Shown: positions 8,756-15,254 of the stretch, in pieces | Position numbering within the stretch: the first letter of the stretch is position 1 | Layout of the letters: every line of letters begins with the position of its first letter | Origin: UBA8437 sp963933195 | GTDB lineage: Bacteria > Planctomycetota > Planctomycetia > Planctomycetales > Planctomycetaceae | Length of the DNA stretch: 25,866 nt | Reading direction: 5' to 3' | Assembly (NCBI GenBank): GCA_963933195.1 | Contig: CAWVUS010000038.1 | Coordinates: 1 to 25,866 of the forward strand | Position numbers and translations under genes: made by a program | Notes under the pieces: model-generated | What the model saw: only the letters and a program-made list of their open reading frames with translations | The model's database searches: none | What the model was told of the DNA's origin: nothing

Positions 8756-9673
8756 TTAATTGCGATGGAGCAGTGATTGTTCAACCGGGTTGGAGTCGCG
8801 AAAGACAAGGTCGACGTTTTCGGGAGCCAGGCCCTGTGCGATCGCAAGTCGCTGGAACAACGCCATTCCGTGTCGTTCGGCGGGGCCAAGATGGAAGTGA
8901 AGATTGTCGTGGAGATAGGCGGATGCCGAGTCTGCCGGGATGCCCAATTCGAGTGATTCTCGTTCGGCAATCTGGTTGAGATGTTCGAGTCCGCGGTCCC
9001 GTGCCGCGGCCAGTGCGTCTTCCACCGCCCCCAGCACAGTGCCCCGCCGTGTGGCCCACAGCGCAAAAACAAAAGGCAACCCCGTCCACTGGCTCCAGAC
9101 GTCACCCAGGTCCCATGTTTCCACAAATGTCTCTTTGAGTGGATGCATGGCGCGATCACCGATCAACACCACGGCGTCAGCCGTACTGGCATCGACGGTT
9201 TCTCCCAATGGGAGTGGCTCAAGTTCCGGGTGTAGCCCAAACCGTTCTGCCAGTAGAACCCGAGCCAGGGTGGCGCTGGTCCGTGATCCCTCGTCAAGAG
9301 CCAGTGTCGATATATTCGAGATCGCGACCCGGCTGTAGAGCTTCACAGAAAGAACCGGTCCGTGAGTGGCCACACAGGCGTCGGTGACCACCTCGTAGTC
9401 GGGGTCGCGAAGACACTCGATGGAAGGGACGAGCGCTACGTCAAGAAGACCAGTTTCGAGGTCGTCTGCCAATCGGCTTGGGTAGTCGAGAACCAGGTCG
9501 GCGGCAGGCGCCACGCGGCGCAGATCCTCTGCCAGCCCCTCAATCAGGGGTTTGGAATTCAGGTAATTAACCGCACCAATCCGGATCGGACCCGGGGCAG
9601 TGGAGCCCAACTGGTTCATACGACCGGGTGCCTCACCAACGACACTATTAGGGAAAATGGCAGGAACCCTCAT
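8756..9673 (-). CDS. mqnA: Chorismate dehydratase MqnA
   Basis: MqnA removes water from chorismate to give 3-enolpyruvylbenzoate, the first committed step of the futalosine route to menaquinone. The family N-terminal motif is plain at residues 31-44 (IRIGAVNYLNSKPL). The family sequence continues with ALVPSIECL, LDEGSRTSATLARVLL and DLGDVWSQWTGLPFVFALW, as in periplasmic-binding-protein-fold MqnA/MqnD enzymes. I choose the ATG at 9671-9673 (305 aa) because GGGAGG lies 7 bases upstream. The next in-frame ATG (9617-9619) would give 287 aa and keeps the whole fold, so it stays possible. The frame is open to 9934, but the extra residues look non-coding. It heads the minus-strand unit that includes mqnC. 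Confidence 0.92.
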   Translation of the reverse strand: MRVPAIFPNSVVGEAPGRMNQLGSTAPGPIRIGAVNYLNSKPLIEGLAEDLRRVAPAADLVLDYPSRLADDLETGLLDVALVPSIECLRDPDYEVVTDACVATHGPVLSVKLYSRVAISNISTLALDEGSRTSATLARVLLAERFGLHPELEPLPLGETVDASTADAVVLIGDRAMHPLKETFVETWDLGDVWSQWTGLPFVFALWATRRGTVLGAVEDALAAARDRGLEHLNQIAERESLELGIPADSASAYLHDNLHFHLGPAERHGMALFQRLAIAQGLAPENVDLVFRDSNPVEQSLLHRN

Positions 9674-9680
9674 TATAAAC

Positions 9681-9686
9681 CCTCCC
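9681..9686 (-). promoter_or_regulatory. Ribosome-binding site deciding the mqnA start
   Basis: The minus strand reads GGGAGG, 7 bases before the ATG at 9671-9673. A complication is that TATAAT (minus strand, 9672-9677) overlaps that ATG. If it acted as a -10 box, transcripts would begin just after the ATG and the 9619 start would be used. The -35 match upstream of it is poor, so I prefer the 9673 start. Confidence 0.55.
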
Positions 9687-9748
9687 GGTGTGTCACTGGA
9701 ACCTTCTCGCCGTCGACATTCGTCGGAATTGAAATCCTCCGTTTTGCT

Positions 9749-9848
9749 TAACCGTGTCCCCTGGGCGTGGGTTAACTTCCTGACCAGTTGCCTGCGAGTG
9801 TGTCTTGTCCGTCGGAATGAAAAAGTGGAGCCATTTCGGACACGGTTA
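9749..9848. repeat. 11-bp perfect inverted repeat (TAACCGTGTCC) with 78-bp spacing
   Basis: TAACCGTGTCC at 9749-9759 recurs as its exact reverse complement GGACACGGTTA at 9838-9848. A further GGTTAA at 9770-9775 mirrors the outer half (TTAACC at 9748-9753). In addition CGTCGGAAT occurs at 9721-9729 and 9810-9818, each exactly 28 bases before one arm. This may be a multi-site operator; the spacing of about eight helical turns would permit looping. Function is inferred. Confidence 0.45.
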
Positions 9849-9900
9849 TTTGCCGATACTCGTAAAGTGGTGACGCATCGGTGAACCCTGATGTAAAAAG

Positions 9901-9929
9901 TTGACTCAAACCGAGTCGACAGATAACAT
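9901..9929 (+). promoter_or_regulatory. Sigma70-type promoter for the DUF1501 gene
   Basis: TTGACT (9901-9906, five of six bases) and TAACAT (9924-9929, four of six) are separated by the ideal 17 bp. Transcription would start near 9936, leaving a leader of about 109 nt before the ATG at 10045. A small palindrome, GACTC-5-GAGTC (9903-9917), overlaps the -35 box and could be an operator. Confidence 0.6.
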
Positions 9930-10044
9930 TCCACCTACGAAGCGAATGCGGTGTGTCGCTCGTGGCCGCTGTCTCTGGCTCGTGGATTGACGATCGATCC
10001 TGGCTTGGGCGGTAGCAAACCATGGCATTTGACGGAGTCGAAAC

Positions 10045-11346
10045 ATGCTGACGCTGAAAACAGACCGAAAATATCGCGATTGTGACGGGACGACACGTCG
10101 AGATTTTATCCGAGTTGGAGGTCTGGGAGCGATGAGCCTGTCAGGATTGATGCAGGCTCGTTCGGCGAAGGCGGCTGCCACGGGGCAGCCAGGTAAACAG
10201 ACGTCAGTGGTATGGCTGTGGCTGGGCGGCGGGCCGACACATGTTGAGACCTTCGATCCCAAGATGACGGCCCCGGTTGAATACCGCAGTGTGACCGGCG
10301 AAGTGAAGACTCGCATTCCCGGTGTCACTCTGGGGGGCAATTTCTCAGGAATGGCCCAGGTGGCTGACAAGATGGCGTTTGTCCGGTCGTTCCACCACGG
10401 TAACAGTGGCCACGGTGGCGGTACTCACTGGGTGATGACTGGTTACAACAATCGCGGAATTGACAATGGTGGATTGCCGTCGCGGCCGTCGATCGGGGCT
10501 ATCGCAGCGAAGCACCGTGGTGCCAACCACCCTGAGACGGGGATGCCGACCTACATCCGGCTGAGTGGGATCGGTTCGGATGGACCGGCTTTCCTGGGGA
10601 CATCGTACGCGCCTTTCGGAACCAGTGGCGAGGCCCGCAAAAACATGACCCTGCAGACCCAGTTGGGGCGGTTGGAGGACCGCCGCGGCCTGTTGACCGG
10701 CCTGGATCGCCTGCGTCGAACGGCGGACCGGCAGGGAGTCGTCGAGGGCCTCAACGCTTTTGAACAGCAGGCCTTCAATCTTGTTTTGGGCAAGGCACCA
10801 CAGGCATTCGACCTGAAAAAAGAGGATCCGCGAACCGTTGCCAAATATGGTGGTGGGCTGGGAAGTAGCATGCTGATGGCTCGCCGCTTGTGCGAGGCTG
10901 GTTGTGGCTTCGTCACGCTGGGTTACGGTGGCTGGGACATGCATGGAAACATTCAAAAATCAATGAACGGTCGTGGCCCCGTTGTTGACAGGGCCGTCTC
11001 GGCCTTCGTCGACGATGTCAGTCAACGAGGACTCTCGGACCGCATCTTGCTTGTCGTCACGGGGGAATTCGGCCGGACTCCGAAGATCAACCGCAACAAG
11101 GGGCGAGATCACTGGGCTCCGCTCTCGACGTTAGCGTTGGCCGGCGGTGGATTGCAGATGGGCCAGACCGTCGGAGAATCCGACGCGAAGTTGTACCGGC
11201 CAAAATCCAATCCGGTCACCCCTCAAGACTTGATGGCCACGGTTTTTCATGTCCTGGGGATGGATCACCGGTTGCAGTTCAGCGACCAGGGCGGCCGTCC
11301 TGTTTACATGATCGAGGATGGCGAGCCAATCAAGAGCCTGATCTAA
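10045..11346 (+). CDS. DUF1501 family protein with Tat signal, 433 aa
   Basis: The N-terminus carries a twin-arginine leader (TRRDFIRVGGLGAMSLSGL, residues about 17-35, ending near ARSAKAA), so the folded protein should be exported by Tat. The mature part is a DUF1501 domain, an alkaline-phosphatase/sulfatase-like fold abundant in planctomycetes. Marks include WLWLGGGPTHVETFDPK, SFHHGNSGHGGGTHWVMTGY, TLGYGGWDMHGNI, TGEFGRTPKINRNKGRDHW and the C-terminal HVLGMDH. The several His/Asp residues suggest metal binding. The start has GGAG 7 bases upstream. In planctomycetes this family usually sits beside a PSCyt1/DUF1549-DUF1553 cytochrome gene; here it stands alone with its own promoter and terminator. 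The exact reaction of the family is not known to me. Confidence 0.93.
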   Translation: MLTLKTDRKYRDCDGTTRRDFIRVGGLGAMSLSGLMQARSAKAAATGQPGKQTSVVWLWLGGGPTHVETFDPKMTAPVEYRSVTGEVKTRIPGVTLGGNFSGMAQVADKMAFVRSFHHGNSGHGGGTHWVMTGYNNRGIDNGGLPSRPSIGAIAAKHRGANHPETGMPTYIRLSGIGSDGPAFLGTSYAPFGTSGEARKNMTLQTQLGRLEDRRGLLTGLDRLRRTADRQGVVEGLNAFEQQAFNLVLGKAPQAFDLKKEDPRTVAKYGGGLGSSMLMARRLCEAGCGFVTLGYGGWDMHGNIQKSMNGRGPVVDRAVSAFVDDVSQRGLSDRILLVVTGEFGRTPKINRNKGRDHWAPLSTLALAGGGLQMGQTVGESDAKLYRPKSNPVTPQDLMATVFHVLGMDHRLQFSDQGGRPVYMIEDGEPIKSLI

Positions 11347-11365
11347 GCCGCTTGGATCGAGGTGG

Positions 11366-11411
11366 AAAAAAATGGCCCCGGCCTGGTATTACACCGGGTC
11401 GGGGTTTTTTT
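11366..11411. terminator. Bidirectional intrinsic terminator between convergent genes
   Basis: A 12-bp stem (11376-11387 with 11393-11404, two G-U pairs, 5-base loop) is followed on the plus strand by seven T (11405-11411). On the minus strand it is followed by CCA and then seven T, from the A-run at 11366-11372. It can therefore end the DUF1501 transcript and the LptF/G-like transcript, whose genes converge here. Confidence 0.92.
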
Positions 11412-11434
11412 CGTCTCGAGGCTGCGGTGTCGAT

Positions 11435-12670
11435 TCAGTTCCGACAACAGCGACGAAAGATGATGCTGCCGGCCAGGAAGAGTATCGCGTTGCCAATCCA
11501 CATGGCCCAGGCAGGATCAACCTTACCGGCGCGGCTTTGGCTGATGCAGAGCATCACAACCGGGTAGTAGACGATGATGATTGGCAGGAAACATGTCAGG
11601 AAATTGGTCAAGACCTGCCTGCGGGCCTGGGTGATGGCCAGCGGAGCTCCGAGAAGCACAAAGAAGAAACAACTGCTGGAAAAGGCAATCCGGCTGTGCA
11701 TTTCGGTGCGAAGCACCGTGGGTTTGATGCGGGAATGACGGGGCGTTTTTTCGGCGGTTTGGTTCGGTGTCCAGTTGGAAAAATCTCCAGTTGTCAGGTG
11801 AAAACAGGCCTGGACGACGCGCTGTTCTTCGAGTTGCCGTAGGCGTTCGTTTTCTTGGCCGAGTTTGAGCTTGAGCGTTTCAATACTCATGTGCCGGGCC
11901 TTGGTGCGGTTCAGGCCGCCGGGCAGTGGCAGGGCCCGCGTTTCCTCGGCCATCCACATCGAACCTCGACCTGGAACATCGAGGTGACAGTCCGTCAATT
12001 TGAGGAGGATTCGCCCCTGGCTGGCATCAAATTTGAGATTCGCTCGACGAGCTTGTGCTGTGATCTGTTGGCCACCAGCTGCGGTGAACCGAACGATCGG
12101 CCTTTGAAGAGTGTGGCCCGAGACACCTCGGACTGAAATGGACATCCCCGCTTTGGGTAGTGCCAATTCGTTGTGGGTTGTGAGCATGTCCAAGACGATG
12201 TCTTCCATGGCCAGTGCCACTACTCGCCGAATGTTCCCGACCGACCACGGAATGGCCTGGTCAGTAAGCATCAGGGATCCGGCACTGAGGAGCCCACCCA
12301 AAAACAATGCCGGCCACAGTAGGGTGAGTACCGGGATGCCGGCGGCTTTGGCGGCGGTGATTTCCTGTTCCGCGGCCATACGTCCATAGACAATGCAAAC
12401 AGTCAATAGGACGGCGACGGGAATGGCAAAGGGCAACAGGCTGGGAATGATGTAGGGAAGAATTTGCAGGGTCTGAAACACACCCAGTCCGTGCTCACTG
12501 ACCTCCTGGAACGCTCCGCCGACGATCATTAGCAGGGTCAGCACGGCCAGAACACCACAAAAAACGCGTAGCAGTTGCCCAAAAATGTGTCGGTGGAGCA
12601 GCTGCACGATGGTGTGGCCGTTGGGACTGGGGTCCGCAGGATAAACCCGATTGAAGCGGCTATACGGCAT
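11435..12670 (-). CDS. LptF/LptG-family permease (YjgP/YjgQ type), 411 aa
   Basis: The product belongs to the inner-membrane permease family that, with LptB ATPase, extracts lipopolysaccharide for transport. The layout fits: a start helix region (LLHRHIFGQLL, then helix at about 34-55), helices near 66-92 and 115-137, a long periplasmic beta domain (about 150-290), a coiled-coil-like stretch (IETLKLKLGQENERLRQLEEQ) and three C-terminal helices. YGRMAAEQEITAAKAAGI is the cytoplasmic coupling loop typical of the family. I chose the ATG at 12668-12670; the frame is open to 12781 and another ATG lies at 12731-12733, with no clear Shine-Dalgarno for either. LptF and LptG cannot be separated from sequence alone. 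No partner permease is adjacent. Confidence 0.85.
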   Translation of the reverse strand: MPYSRFNRVYPADPSPNGHTIVQLLHRHIFGQLLRVFCGVLAVLTLLMIVGGAFQEVSEHGLGVFQTLQILPYIIPSLLPFAIPVAVLLTVCIVYGRMAAEQEITAAKAAGIPVLTLLWPALFLGGLLSAGSLMLTDQAIPWSVGNIRRVVALAMEDIVLDMLTTHNELALPKAGMSISVRGVSGHTLQRPIVRFTAAGGQQITAQARRANLKFDASQGRILLKLTDCHLDVPGRGSMWMAEETRALPLPGGLNRTKARHMSIETLKLKLGQENERLRQLEEQRVVQACFHLTTGDFSNWTPNQTAEKTPRHSRIKPTVLRTEMHSRIAFSSSCFFFVLLGAPLAITQARRQVLTNFLTCFLPIIIVYYPVVMLCISQSRAGKVDPAWAMWIGNAILFLAGSIIFRRCCRN

Positions 12671-12890
12671 CGGGTGGAGTGCGGTCAAGATCGATCCAGT
12701 TGAACCATTCACGCCGCTGCAAAATCGGATCATCCAGCAGAGCCGGTCGTCTGCGAACGTGCCTGAAGTTGTGCAGTCCAAACGCCCGAAATCCGAAGAG
12801 TCGGGCTCCTGTGGTTTCCGGCACGAACCGTCCGTGGACAGATGCGACGGACCGGATTGACACCAAGGCTATTACGGAGACGAGGAAGTG

Positions 12891-13100
12891 ATGGACTATC
12901 TGAATGGTGCCAGCGACAACGAGATCGCCGTCTTCGGTTGTTTGGCTGCGATGGTAGGATCGTTGGGTCTGATGTTCATCTCTGGAGCGTTTTTTGGGAC
13001 CTCCGAGGCCCGAGAGCAGAACGCCTCCCGGACCGGGCGTGTCCGCGGGGAGGTGTCACGCCAAGTGGGACCCCGAGTTTCCGACCAAGAGGCCGCGTGA
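12891..13100 (+). CDS. Small one-helix membrane protein, 69 aa
   Basis: The start ATG (12891-12893) has GAGG 5 bases upstream; a GTG directly before it (12888) is the alternative. A single hydrophobic helix spans about residues 11-36 (IAVFGCLAAMVGSLGLMFIS plus GAFFG), followed by a charged Arg/Glu-rich tail of about 30 residues. The short acidic N-terminus and basic tail favour a membrane protein with its tail in the cytoplasm. I do not recognise the family. It lies 111 bp before the 160-residue gene and may be cotranscribed with it. Size, start signals and the clean helix support a real gene, though short ORFs carry inherent doubt. Confidence 0.6.
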   Translation: MDYLNGASDNEIAVFGCLAAMVGSLGLMFISGAFFGTSEAREQNASRTGRVRGEVSRQVGPRVSDQEAA

Positions 13101-13211
13101 GTCTCTTTCCGCTCTTGCAGTGGCATGATGCGGGTGAGACGATTGACTCAATGTGAATGCGATCGCCACTTCCGAAACGGCAGGTCGTGTACCGAGACAG
13201 GGGAGAGACTG

Positions 13212-13694
13212 ATGCAACGAGTTGGAAAAACATTTGCGATCGTGGCACTCCTGGCAGCCGGTTATGTTGCTGGAAGTACCGGATTGTTGAGTCCTTCAGA
13301 CCTGTCAGCCCAGGGGGGGGCAGCTCCCCAAGGGCCCTCCGAAGACTCGGTGGAGAAGATCACCAGCGGATACGACACAATCAAGGCGGCGGCAGCGGCC
13401 TTGAAACGGGAGGGCCGTTACGAAACAGCGACTCGCGGGTTGAACCTGTTCGCCGTCAGCGTCGGTGGACTGGACGTGAAGGGCGACCTGGAGAAAGGCC
13501 GTGGTGTCGATCCTGAAACGTTTGCCGCGCTCTACGCTGGACTGGCGACCAATGACATCCAGGAACACATAGAACGGGACAGCCAGGGACGCGTGACCTA
13601 CAAGGGCAAGGTCGTCCAGATGTACCCGATTCGCCGCCTTGGGCAATTGTTCAAGGAACGGTTGAAGTACTCGGGCGAAGAGGAAGCCCAGTAG
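13212..13694 (+). CDS. Exported or membrane-anchored protein of unknown function, 160 aa
   Basis: The ATG at 13212 follows GGGAGAG by 4 bases; an upstream in-frame ATG at 13125 lacks a ribosome-binding site and would put an Arg/Cys-rich tail before the leader. The N-terminus (MQRVGKTFAIVALLAAGYVAG) is a signal peptide or uncleaved anchor, followed by a Ser/Gln/Gly-rich linker. The rest is mostly helical (EKITSGYDTIKAAAAALKRE and GVDPETFAALYAGLATNDI), ending in a charged helix (GQLFKERLKYSGEEEAQ). I recognise no family. Its last 44 bp overlap, tail to tail, the 3' end of the secreted protease gene on the other strand. Confidence 0.75.
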   Translation: MQRVGKTFAIVALLAAGYVAGSTGLLSPSDLSAQGGAAPQGPSEDSVEKITSGYDTIKAAAAALKREGRYETATRGLNLFAVSVGGLDVKGDLEKGRGVDPETFAALYAGLATNDIQEHIERDSQGRVTYKGKVVQMYPIRRLGQLFKERLKYSGEEEAQ

Positions 13695-15057
13695 GCCGCA
13701 TGATTGCCGCGGTGACCTGGAGTCGAGAATCAGCCGGGGCGTCAACACGGATCACCGCCCCGGGTGGAATTGTGTCGGGAACGACATACGCAGTGGCTGT
13801 CGTGGCCACGCGGACTGTCAGCGGCTTTGAGCCGTTCCACCTGCAGACGGATGGAGACCAACTGGAAGAGTGGGAGTCCCGTCCGTAGAGGAGGGAGACG
13901 GACCACTGCCGGAACAGTTGTGGAAACGGTGTCCGAGTTGCTGAGGCCAGGTTGTCTGTTCCGGTTTTCGGGGACGCCAGCATGCGCCCGACAAGATGTT
14001 CCCCGTGTTGTTGGCGGCACCAATCGAGGAACAGAAACGAGGAACCTCGCACTCCGTCGCATCGCCATAGACCAGCCCGATAATAATCGGGGACAACCAA
14101 TGGAAAGTGGGCCGGTCGTTTCAGATAGGCTTCCACCCTGTGCGAGATGTTCGTGTCGCCAGGTTCGGCAAGGTGGGCGAGTGCCTCGTTGAGCCAGTCC
14201 TCTTCAGTCTCGCGGCCCAGGGCGTCACGATGGCTGAATGCCAGGACATGCCGGTATTCATGGGACAAAACGTCAACCAGGTCTTCATTGGCGCTGAGGT
14301 GAGTGTTGAGATAGATCATGTCGGCCTGGTTGGACAGTGGCCGAGAAAAACCGGGCCGAAAGTCGGCTGCTCTGACGAAGCCGCCGACGGTGGTTTTGCC
14401 GTTCTGCAAATGGGCAAGGCGCGGTGTGAGCAGCACAGCGAGGCGTCCATCGTGATCGACGTCTGCCGGTGGGCCGATCAACCGATCTCCACTGGGCATG
14501 ATTGTCGATTCAAGAAGGTGAATGATCAACGTGCCGAGTTGTCGTAATCGTTGTTGTGGCGGAGTGGCTTCGTCGAGATAGACGACCGAACGCGAGCCTG
14601 TGGCGATAGGGCGGGCGAGCACACGCGCACTGCCTCCGTTGGAGATCGGCTGCCCGTTGAGAAGCGGGACGTCAAAGGTTCGCGGACGACTACCTGAGTC
14701 GGAGACGCTTGCCGCGGCCGGAACGATCAGCGAATCGAACGGAACCGATGACTTGGGTTGCCAACGGTAGCGTTGAATTGCCATCAACGGAGCGGTGGCG
14801 GTGAAGGTGGCACTTTCGACGTTTTCGGAGATCCGAATCGACACCGGGTAGGTATCACGAGAGTTGCCAAGGGCCGACACAACGATGACAAGTGGGCCGT
14901 CCCCGGATGGCGGAACACGGAAACGGGCTGTTCCGTCACGGACCCGAATGGGAGCGGCGGCGTTGAGGGTTGGGCTGGGTGCATCGAACTCGGGGGGCGA
15001 GGTTGGGCCTGACAGGCTCAACAGGACCACAGGGATTAGCCATCTCGCCAATCGCAT
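13651..15057 (-). CDS. Secreted HEXXH zinc metalloprotease (M30/gluzincin-like), 468 aa
   Basis: A signal peptide (MRLARWLIPVVLLSLSGPTS) marks it for export. Residues about 35-165 look like a beta-rich prodomain or binding domain. The catalytic part has a zinc motif HEYRH (266-270) followed by EEDWLNEALAHLAE (285-298), where Glu291 is the likely third ligand; this spacing and the NEALAHLAE pattern resemble peptidase family M30 and related gluzincins. DVDHDGR at 199-205 may bind calcium. The C-terminal about 70 residues form a further beta domain. The start is firm: GGAGG lies 8 bases upstream of the ATG at 15055-15057. The tail overlaps the convergent 160-residue gene by 44 bp. The substrate is unknown. 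Confidence 0.82.
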   Translation of the reverse strand: MRLARWLIPVVLLSLSGPTSPPEFDAPSPTLNAAAPIRVRDGTARFRVPPSGDGPLVIVVSALGNSRDTYPVSIRISENVESATFTATAPLMAIQRYRWQPKSSVPFDSLIVPAAASVSDSGSRPRTFDVPLLNGQPISNGGSARVLARPIATGSRSVVYLDEATPPQQRLRQLGTLIIHLLESTIMPSGDRLIGPPADVDHDGRLAVLLTPRLAHLQNGKTTVGGFVRAADFRPGFSRPLSNQADMIYLNTHLSANEDLVDVLSHEYRHVLAFSHRDALGRETEEDWLNEALAHLAEPGDTNISHRVEAYLKRPAHFPLVVPDYYRAGLWRCDGVRGSSFLFLDWCRQQHGEHLVGRMLASPKTGTDNLASATRTPFPQLFRQWSVSLLYGRDSHSSSWSPSVCRWNGSKPLTVRVATTATAYVVPDTIPPGAVIRVDAPADSRLQVTAAIMRPTGLPLRPSTSTVP

Positions 15058-15065
15058 GTCCCCCT

Positions 15066-15070
15066 CCTCC
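15066..15070 (-). promoter_or_regulatory. Strong ribosome-binding site of the protease gene
   Basis: The minus strand reads GGAGGAGGGG ahead of the ATG at 15057, with core GGAGG 8 bases away. It is the best Shine-Dalgarno in the window and suggests efficient translation. Confidence 0.8.
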
Positions 15071-15254
15071 TTGTGGGTTGACCTGGTCCTCTAACTGAAG
15101 AGATCGGCCGGATGGCGGTGGAGAATTGAGAGGAACCGTTACGACCGGACCTCAGCGGGGAACTCCATTTGCAGGTTGTGTGAGCTGAGCAAACCGCGGG
15201 TGGTTCACGGTTTGGACAATGGCTAGGATGGAAGAAGGGCAGGGGAAAGCGGGT

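Larger units (their letters stand above)
9674..10044. other. Divergent control region between mqnA and the DUF1501 gene (371 bp)
   Basis: I find no gene here; the frames that cross it are extensions or shadows. It contains the mqnA ribosome-binding site, a plus-strand promoter (9901-9929), and a cluster of short repeats between 9721 and 9848. Those repeats lie upstream of both genes, where binding of a regulator could affect either direction. No convincing minus-strand sigma70 promoter for mqnA was found in it. Confidence 0.6.

Noticed and set aside
9674..9934. 87-residue N-terminal extension of the mqnA frame
   Set aside because: The residues are Arg/Thr-rich without family similarity, the stretch covers the divergent control region, and a good ribosome-binding site exists at 9681-9686.
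12857..12862. Perfect TTGACA upstream of the 69-residue gene
   Set aside because: No -10-like hexamer lies 15-19 bp downstream; TATTAC follows after only 7 bp. It is probably chance.
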